This document shows, in pieces, positions 14,864 through 20,001 of a DNA stretch of 20,001 bases. Below the pieces are notes generated by a model that worked only from the letters and a program-made list of their open reading frames with translations, searched no databases and had not been told where the DNA came from. Each line of letters begins with the position of its first letter. Positions within the stretch are counted from its first letter, which is position 1. The DNA is from SYHX01 sp049317645 (GTDB taxonomy: Bacteria; Bacteroidota; Bacteroidia; UBA7662): the NCBI GenBank assembly GCA_049317645.1, contig JBMOHV010000034.1, positions 1-20,001 on the forward strand, read 5' to 3'. A program made the translations under genes and the position numbers.

Positions 14864-15706
14864 TGGAGCAAAGCCGAAGTTAAAGCCATGGTGGCCCTCG
14901 CTCAACGGCCTTTGGGCAAGTTGCAGCCCGAAGTCCTCGTCGAGGGACCCAAAATGATTTTGGAAGCCCTCCATAGCGGTTGGGTCCCCACCGCTTTGGT
15001 TCTTGATTCCAAGCATTTGGAAAGCAACCAGGGTGATATTTGGGCGTTGATTGATTCATTGCAGGCTTCTGTGGAATGCATGGGATGGGCCTCCACCACA
15101 GAAATGGGAAGAATTTCTAGGCTTAACAGCCCCCCGGCTGTTTTGGGCTTCTTTCGCCAACCGTTGGTGGAGGAAAGAAAATCGGACCTCCCTCCGTGGT
15201 GGCTGGTTTTGGACCGTATTCAGGATCCGGGTAACCTGGGGACCTTGCTGCGCAACGCCGATTGGTTTGGGTTTTGTGGCTTGATATGCAGTCCCGACAC
15301 GGTGGATTGCTACAACAGCAAGGTCATGCAGGCCTCCATGGGTTCTGTTTTTCGGATACCGGTGCATTACACCCCCCTGACCCAAGAGAATTTATCCCGC
15401 ATGACCGGTTTTTCGGAACAGATTTTTGGACCCCCAACAACAGGAAATCTTGAACTTGGAGTTGGGGCGGGGCCTTGGGTTGTCGGGGCCGATACCCGGG
15501 GTGTTTCGATGGATAACGTGACTTTTCCCAAGGAAGGCGGCCTGCTATTGGTTGGCAACGAATCCAAGGGTCTCAGCGACCAGGCCAAAGCGCTGTGCCG
15601 GTATTTTTGGGCGATCCCATCCTTTGGGAACGCCGAGTCGCTCAATGCGGCGGTGGCCGCCGGTGTTTGTTGTTACGGAATCCGACTTCGGACCGAAAAG
15701 GTCTAA
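14849..15706 (+). CDS. SpoU/TrmH-family RNA 2'-O-methyltransferase
   Basis: A 285-residue SPOUT methyltransferase that transfers methyl from SAM to a ribose 2'-OH in rRNA or tRNA. An N-terminal substrate-binding part (LVEGPKMILEAL, 30-41) is followed by the knotted catalytic domain. Motif 1 is LDRIQDPGNLGTLLRNA (121-137, with Asn129 and Arg135), motif 2 LLVGNESKG (233-241) and motif 3 IPSFGNAESLNAAVA (256-270). The target nucleotide is not predictable. The start is GTG 14849, because the family N-terminal SKAEVKAMVAL must be included and no ATG precedes it; an ATG at 14888 would truncate that segment. The first 15 bp overlap tamL head to head. The TAA stop shares bases with the TAG of the convergent nuclease gene. 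Confidence 0.9.
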   Translation: MENRHWSKAEVKAMVALAQRPLGKLQPEVLVEGPKMILEALHSGWVPTALVLDSKHLESNQGDIWALIDSLQASVECMGWASTTEMGRISRLNSPPAVLGFFRQPLVEERKSDLPPWWLVLDRIQDPGNLGTLLRNADWFGFCGLICSPDTVDCYNSKVMQASMGSVFRIPVHYTPLTQENLSRMTGFSEQIFGPPTTGNLELGVGAGPWVVGADTRGVSMDNVTFPKEGGLLLVGNESKGLSDQAKALCRYFWAIPSFGNAESLNAAVAAGVCCYGIRLRTEKV

Positions 15707-17682
15707 AAGGCGCGGGATGCGTTGACATCCCCCGTACATAGGGCCTTGATATTCAGGGGTTGGCCCCCTCCAATGGTGGCTGTGGCTGTCAGGGCCGAGT
15801 AAACCCAATCCCCTCGACCGAAGGAAGATACCAGGTTGGCAAAACGGCGGGAGACTTGCAGCGCATCCGTGGAATTGATGGAGCCCGATCGGTTGGGATC
15901 ACCGGCCTCAACTTTGAGGCCCGTGAGAGGCTGCAAGGCCGCGAAATGTCGGTTAATCAACAAGGCGTCGGTCCCGTTAATACCCTGCCAGGTCGGCGGA
16001 TTCAGAATTTCCAAGGTATAGTTGCCCGGTCCTAGGCCTTGAATGGACCAATCGCCTTGGCTACCGCACAGGCTTTGGCCGGCGTTTTGGCCCAAGCTGT
16101 CCACAGCCCGGACGGTGACACCGACCAAGGGTGATGAAGTGCTGTTGTCGTATCGTAGGGTCCCTGTTAATTGGCCGCCAACGACCGGGGGAATGGAGGT
16201 GGTGGAACTCAGGGCTATTTGGTGAACAGTGCTGTTTTGTCCGCTGTACTGGGTGGCCAAACTGAGAGTGCCGGTGGCCGTCGTACCGGCGGCCTGTGCC
16301 GAGGAATTGAGAAGGTTGAGTTCAAAACATTCCCCTGCATTCACGGTAAAAGGAGTCTGGGTGGTTCCCCCTCCGCTAAACCCAAACCCCCCTCCGATAA
16401 TTTGGATGGACTGGACCTGCAAAACCACGTTTCCACTGTTGCAAACCCAGCAAGATCGGGGCAGGGCCGTGCCCACGGGGACCAAGCCCCAGTTGAGTAT
16501 GCTATCGCTGATGGTCACCGAACGCCAAGTTGGACTTTGGGATGGGGGTAGCACGGTGGTCATGCGCTCCAAGAATTGGGGGTAGTCCACCAAGGGGTTG
16601 CGATTGGATTGGGCCGCTTGGACTTCGTTGTTACGACGAATGGCAATGGAATCCGAGGGGTACAAGTTGACCCACTCCCGTAACATTCGTTGTTGCGCTG
16701 TATCCAAGAAGGACAGGTTCACTTGGCTGTTGGCGGCGTGTCGCAGTGCAAAGTACAAGACAGCCCGGGCCACCGGCCCTTTGTGGGCGTCCCGGGGTTC
16801 GAACCAAATTGAATTGGCTTTGGAACCTCCGGTATAGGTAAGGGTGGGGTTGGGTACCCAGCCAAAGGGCTTGTTTCCCCGGGCTGAGTTGATCCCTCCG
16901 TCGGTGGTAAACAAATGGTGAAGGTCGCTTTGCATAGGCTCGGCAGATCCCATAAAGCTCTGGGGCCAAGTGTGTTCGGTGTTCATGCTGTAAGGAGCAT
17001 TGTTGAGGGTTCCGGTATTAAAATCGGTCGCCGTGTAGGAAATAGTCCGGCCCGAATAAACACATTCATTCTTGTAAGGATTGGCATGGGCGGGTTCCCG
17101 GCCATTCACTTTCCAATTATCGATAACACCAAACATACGGAGTCGCCCGTTGTTGGTTCCCGAATAGCCTAAGGAGGTATACGGTGAACTGATCCTTTGG
17201 GCCAAGGCAGCTCGCAGACTTTCGCCTTCGAGGTTTTGGGTGGAGGTATAGTAAGCCTGGCTGAAGACGCCCTGGCCTGTTAAATCAACTCGCAGGGTTC
17301 CTCCTTTGCCGTTGTGCGAAAGTAATAACTCGGTATTATTCCATGTATTGTGGCGGGGTTTGAACGATACGACCACCCGCTTGGATTGTCCAGGGGCCAA
17401 GCCAAAGAGGGTATCGTTGGTTCGAAAGGGAAGGTGGCCGTAATAGGGAAGGCATCGTGCCCTGCAAAGGATGCTAGCTGTATCGGTATTGGTGACTGTA
17501 AAACCCAAGGTATCATTACTTGTTTCGGTTCGATTCCCAAAGGCCAGGACGCTTTGGGAAAGACTCAAGGCGTTTTGGGCCTTGAGGGGGGCTGCCAGCC
17601 AAAGATGGGCCACGGCTACCTCAAGGAGGAACAAAACGCGAGACAATAACTTCTTCTGGGATGGGACCGGCATGGTAAACAT
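15703..17682 (-). CDS. Secreted endonuclease I with dockerin-like C-terminus
   Basis: A 659-residue exported protein. Order: signal peptide (about 1-35, PLKAQ); an Ig-like, choice-of-anchor D-type domain (about 38-138); an endonuclease I (EndA/NucM) domain (about 140-380) with TEHTWPQS (His237), DLHHLF (255-256) and NSARGNKPFG (265-274). Next come a second Ig-like domain (about 388-495), a carboxypeptidase-regulatory-like domain (about 505-560) and a dockerin-like module (about 565-656). That module's second loop is DPNRSGSINSTD (595-606), and it closes with GDVNAS. Endonuclease I enzymes degrade DNA or RNA without sequence preference, with Ca or Mg. The protein stops right after the dockerin-like module, with no T9SS sorting domain. 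ATG 17682 is used; ATG 17673 would also leave a signal peptide. Candidate -7 TTCCTTTG lies at 17710-17717. Confidence 0.9.
   Translation of the reverse strand: MFTMPVPSQKKLLSRVLFLLEVAVAHLWLAAPLKAQNALSLSQSVLAFGNRTETSNDTLGFTVTNTDTASILCRARCLPYYGHLPFRTNDTLFGLAPGQSKRVVVSFKPRHNTWNNTELLLSHNGKGGTLRVDLTGQGVFSQAYYTSTQNLEGESLRAALAQRISSPYTSLGYSGTNNGRLRMFGVIDNWKVNGREPAHANPYKNECVYSGRTISYTATDFNTGTLNNAPYSMNTEHTWPQSFMGSAEPMQSDLHHLFTTDGGINSARGNKPFGWVPNPTLTYTGGSKANSIWFEPRDAHKGPVARAVLYFALRHAANSQVNLSFLDTAQQRMLREWVNLYPSDSIAIRRNNEVQAAQSNRNPLVDYPQFLERMTTVLPPSQSPTWRSVTISDSILNWGLVPVGTALPRSCWVCNSGNVVLQVQSIQIIGGGFGFSGGGTTQTPFTVNAGECFELNLLNSSAQAAGTTATGTLSLATQYSGQNSTVHQIALSSTTSIPPVVGGQLTGTLRYDNSTSSPLVGVTVRAVDSLGQNAGQSLCGSQGDWSIQGLGPGNYTLEILNPPTWQGINGTDALLINRHFAALQPLTGLKVEAGDPNRSGSINSTDALQVSRRFANLVSSFGRGDWVYSALTATATIGGGQPLNIKALCTGDVNASRAF
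15712..16170 (-). other. Shared regulatory-like plus dockerin-like module, copy in the nuclease
   Basis: Residues about 505-656 of the nuclease match residues about 188-338 of the divergent neighbour in the same order. GTLRYDNS pairs with GVLHYDNT, PGNYTLEI with PGSYTLTA, and TDALLINRHFAAL with SDALQISRHFSSL. SINSTDALQVSRRF pairs with SINTGDALLATRRY, GDWVYSA with GDWRFES, and CTGDVNAS with CYGDVNGS. The similarity is far above chance and indicates a homologous module in two surface proteins. In both, the first calcium loop is degenerate and the second keeps Asp1, Asn3, Ser or Thr5 and Asp12. Confidence 0.85.
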
Positions 17683-17753
17683 TCAATGGTTTGGTTAACA
17701 GGGACTAAACAAAGGAACATCCTTGTTGTTATTTCTTTTTAACTTTATACAAG
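17683..17753. promoter_or_regulatory. Divergent intergenic region between the two dockerin-like genes
   Basis: This 71-bp AT-rich spacer is the only non-coding DNA between the nuclease (minus) and the choice-of-anchor V gene (plus). Minus strand TTCCTTTG (17710-17717) differs from TAnnTTTG only at position 2 and stands 27 nt before the nuclease ATG. On the plus strand TAACTTTA (17740-17747) differs only in the last base but lies 6 nt before the GTG, so it would give an almost leaderless transcript. Shared regulation of the pair is plausible from the layout. Confidence 0.35.
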
Positions 17754-19418
17754 GTGCGAATATCTTACAAAATTCTGCTGTTGCCTTCCCTCTTGATCTT
17801 GGGAGGGGTGTACACGGCCCTAACCTCCAGTTCCAACCCTCCTTTGGGCCATACGGGTTCACCCGGAGAATCCAATTGCACGTCGTGCCATGGAGGAACG
17901 GCGCTAAATTCAGGACCCGCCACGCGCAGTCTCCTGCTGAACGGCTCGGTCCCTACCGATTATGTACCGGGGCAGACCTACAATGTAAGTTTAACGGTGA
18001 ACCGAGCAACCCGTGTTAAGTTTGGATTTCAACTCAAGGTCGAAGATGGCAACGGCAGCGATGCCGGCACCTTGATTTCAACCACCAACCGCACCGATTT
18101 GGCTTCGGGTTACCTGTCTCAAACCTGGAATGGAAACACCTCCACCACGTCAGGCACCATCACTTGGAATTTTCAATGGACCGCTCCGGCTGCAGGAACC
18201 GGCGATGTGACTTTTTACTATTGCTCTAACGCCGCGAACAACAACGGCGGAACCAGCGGCGACGAGATTTATACCAACAACCTCACTTTGACCGAACAAA
18301 GCCCAGCCTTCTCGGTTAGCGGGGTCCTTCATTACGACAATACGGCGATGACTCCGATCGTTAACAGCCAGGTTCGTTTGTTAGGGCCCGGTGGAGTGCA
18401 GGTAGCAACGGCGACGACCAACGCTTCGGGTCAATATGTATTGAACAATGTAGCGCCGGGTTCTTATACCTTAACCGCACAGAGCAGTCGTCCCTGGGGC
18501 GGGGTAAGCGCCTCGGATGCCCTCCAAATCAGCCGGCACTTTAGTAGTCTAATCAACCTGACGGGGCTTCGCCAGGGTGCGGCCGATGTGAATGCCACGA
18601 ATTCCATCAATACCGGGGATGCGCTGTTGGCCACCCGTCGTTATTCCGGCAATATCACCTCCTTTGCGGCGGGGGATTGGCGATTTGAGTCGATTCCCTT
18701 GACGATCAGCGCCTCTTCTGCAACGCAGAATATTCGCGGGATATGTTACGGAGATGTGAACGGGAGTTTCTTGCCTTCCGTGCAGCGAATTTTTCCGTAC
18801 GCTTTGGACGGGGAGGTCCCTGGTTCTTGGGGCAACGAGGATGTCTTGGTTCCCATCGCTCTAGCAAAATCAGCACGTTTGGGTTCATTGAGCCTCGATC
18901 TTCAAATACCGGAAGGTTGGCAGGGCGTAGGGGTCGAATCCTATATGTCAGGAATGCTCCCGGACTATCGATGGGATGGGAACCGCCTTCGACTGGGCTG
19001 GTTTGATACCCATGGATGGGAGGGGCGCGAAGGCGCCGTCCTTTTGACGTTGCGTTTGAGACCTCGGGGTGGTAACAGTGGTCCCATCGTTCTCATGCCA
19101 GAATCGGAGTGGACCGATCCCCAAGGCCAGCCTTTGGAAGGTGTACGCTTGGTAGCCAAAATTCAAAAAACGGGCCCAAGTCCCTTCCTGTTGAGCAGGG
19201 TCGCCGGCGTTCTAAACTCTGTGCGGATTCAAACGTCGACTCCAGCCATCCTTCGATGTTGGGATGCATCAGGCCGAATGCTGAGCATCGAGACCCTGGG
19301 AGGGAATACTGGGATGGAGTCATTGGAACGACAAGTCCCGATGGGGACGTTCCTGGTTAGCCTGCACCCGGCCATGGAGGGTCCAAAGCCAATGACTTTA
19401 AAATTAGGGGCTTTTTAA
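17754..19418 (+). CDS. Choice-of-anchor V surface protein with CxxCH, dockerin-like, cohesin-like and T9SS-type domains
   Basis: A 554-residue exported protein. Order: signal peptide (about 1-25); choice-of-anchor V (Reeler-like) domain (about 28-185) opening with the family's TGSPGESNCTSCHGG, a CxxCH at 42-46; regulatory-like domain (about 188-243); dockerin-like module (about 248-338) with loop DVNATNSINTGD and closing GDVNGS. Next is a cohesin-like domain (about 360-465: EDVLVPIAL, LGSLSLDLQIPEGW, GNRLRLGWFD, GAVLLTLRLRP) and a T9SS type A-like sorting domain (about 485-554: CWDASGRMLS, PMGTFLVSL). The protein is therefore expected at the cell surface or released by the type IX system. The start is GTG 17754, the only start before the hydrophobic core in this frame. 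CxxCH could bind haem c; a single such motif is usual for this family and its function is not established. Confidence 0.85.
   Translation: MRISYKILLLPSLLILGGVYTALTSSSNPPLGHTGSPGESNCTSCHGGTALNSGPATRSLLLNGSVPTDYVPGQTYNVSLTVNRATRVKFGFQLKVEDGNGSDAGTLISTTNRTDLASGYLSQTWNGNTSTTSGTITWNFQWTAPAAGTGDVTFYYCSNAANNNGGTSGDEIYTNNLTLTEQSPAFSVSGVLHYDNTAMTPIVNSQVRLLGPGGVQVATATTNASGQYVLNNVAPGSYTLTAQSSRPWGGVSASDALQISRHFSSLINLTGLRQGAADVNATNSINTGDALLATRRYSGNITSFAAGDWRFESIPLTISASSATQNIRGICYGDVNGSFLPSVQRIFPYALDGEVPGSWGNEDVLVPIALAKSARLGSLSLDLQIPEGWQGVGVESYMSGMLPDYRWDGNRLRLGWFDTHGWEGREGAVLLTLRLRPRGGNSGPIVLMPESEWTDPQGQPLEGVRLVAKIQKTGPSPFLLSRVAGVLNSVRIQTSTPAILRCWDASGRMLSIETLGGNTGMESLERQVPMGTFLVSLHPAMEGPKPMTLKLGAF
18315..18767 (+). 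other. Shared regulatory-like plus dockerin-like module, copy in the CxxCH protein
   Basis: This covers residues about 188-338, collinear with the nuclease tail on the opposite strand. It differs from the nuclease copy in being internal: coding continues into a cohesin-like and a sorting domain. Nucleotide identity is low by eye, so the duplication is old or the modules were acquired separately. Confidence 0.8.
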
Positions 19419-19451
19419 TGCCTTAAATCGCGGGGTTCGCTCCATGGGTTT

Positions 19452-19459
19452 TAGTTTTG
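19452..19459 (+). promoter_or_regulatory. -7 promoter element of the M43 protease gene
   Basis: TAGTTTTG followed by C is an exact match to TAnnTTTG, 21 nt before the ATG at 19481, nearly the same distance as the rplU element. No clear -33 box is visible. This suggests the protease is transcribed separately from the choice-of-anchor V gene although both are on the plus strand 62 bp apart. Confidence 0.6.
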
Positions 19460-19480
19460 CTCCCTAAATTTTTGTTTTTG

Positions 19481-20001
19481 ATGAAACCAATTCCTCGCTT
19501 TCTTTCTTCGTGGATAGGCCTTTTCCTCCTTTTAGGGAGCTACGCGGCCCAATCGCAGGTGCGCTGTTGGACCCACGAGCATCACTTGAGCCGTCAGGCT
19601 CTAGGTCAGCATTCCGAGACCGAAGCCCAATTCGAAACCTGGATGGATCGACAAATGAGGGAAAGCGCTGGGGTGGGTTCTACCGAAAACGAATACAATA
19701 TTCCCGTCGTCTTTCATATCATCTACCAAAACCCCTCCGATGCTTGGAATATTTCGGCGGCGCAGGTACAGTCCCAGCTTCAAATTCTGAACGAAGATTT
19801 CAAGCGTTTAAATTCCGATACCCTCAACGCACCGGCGGCGTTTCGAGCGGTAGCATCCGGTTCCAATATCAATTTTTGCCTTGCGCAACGGGATCCTCAA
19901 GGCAACGCTAGTACCGGTATTGTACGTTGGGCCTTCAGTCAAAATGCGGCCTGGTCCACGACACAAATCGATGCGACCATCAAGCCGGCCACGGTTTGGG
20001 A
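19481..20001 (+). CDS. Pappalysin-like M43 metalloprotease, 3' truncated by window edge
   Basis: The first 173 codons of an exported protein; the gene runs off the right edge. A signal peptide spans about 1-25 (LLGSYAAQSQ). Then come a propeptide-like region with HEHHLSRQALG and the start of an M43 (pappalysin/cytophagalysin) domain: NIPVVFHIIYQ (73-83), QLQILNEDFKRLNSDT (99-114) and NFCLAQRDPQGNASTGI (131-147). The zinc-binding HExxHxxGxxH that would confirm activity lies beyond the window. Bacteroidota M43 proteases are usually exported by Sec and often carry a T9SS sorting domain, so the missing end probably has accessory domains. ATG 19481 is preceded by a good -7 element. Confidence 0.9.
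   Translation, partial: MKPIPRFLSSWIGLFLLLGSYAAQSQVRCWTHEHHLSRQALGQHSETEAQFETWMDRQMRESAGVGSTENEYNIPVVFHIIYQNPSDAWNISAAQVQSQLQILNEDFKRLNSDTLNAPAAFRAVASGSNINFCLAQRDPQGNASTGIVRWAFSQNAAWSTTQIDATIKPATVW

Noticed and set aside
14864..15016. 51-codon N-terminal extension of TamL
   Set aside because: It would bury the lipoprotein signal peptide and lipobox inside the protein and is antisense to the conserved start of the RNA methyltransferase gene.

Overview
The window is chromosomal DNA from a member of the Bacteroidota. The evidence is a lipid-anchored TamL-type Omp85 protein, a type IX secretion (T9SS)-like C-terminal sorting domain, a choice-of-anchor V surface protein with CxxCH, a pappalysin-type M43 protease, and TAnnTTTG-type -7 promoter elements in place of sigma70 boxes. 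Base composition is moderately GC-rich. I cannot place it below phylum. Genes are densely packed, with 4-bp stop/start overlaps, convergent overlaps and one head-to-head overlap. I see no rRNA, tRNA, CRISPR array, insertion sequence or phage gene.

Layout: (1) 1-56, an 18-bp tandem array that starts exactly at the stop codon of a Fur-family gene. (2) 54-5001, minus strand, a compact seven-gene run read right to left: secreted endonuclease/exonuclease/phosphatase-family protein, SAM methyltransferase, PAP2 phosphatase, ZIP metal transporter, 2,4-dienoyl-CoA reductase-type SDR, a 65-residue two-helix membrane protein, and the Fur-family regulator. (3) 5070-8139, plus strand, ppk1 and ppx, which make and degrade polyphosphate. 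(4) 8105-11737, minus strand, a FabH-type ketoacyl synthase followed by two tryptophan-rich exported proteins, probably outer-membrane barrels, that I do not recognise. (5) 11772-12470, minus strand, rplU-rpmA with a clear promoter element and a clear intrinsic terminator. (6) 12515-15706, tamL (minus) and a SpoU/TrmH RNA methyltransferase (plus), whose 5' ends overlap. (7) 15703-20001, cell-surface genes: an endonuclease I with a dockerin-like tail (minus), a divergent choice-of-anchor V protein carrying the same tail followed by a cohesin-like domain and a T9SS-type C-terminus (plus), and the first 173 codons of an M43 metalloprotease (plus).

How the parts may work together: ppk1/ppx sit back to back with an operon encoding two phosphoesterase-type enzymes, which suggests a phosphorus-handling neighbourhood, though no Pho box is visible. 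The Fur-family regulator at the end of the operon that carries a ZIP transporter is a natural candidate for its metal sensor. The most unusual part is the right end. Two divergent secreted proteins share a homologous carboxypeptidase-regulatory-like plus dockerin-like module, and one of them also has a cohesin-like domain, so a nuclease-bearing surface assembly is a testable idea. The nuclease ends exactly at the end of the shared module, without the sorting domain its neighbour has.
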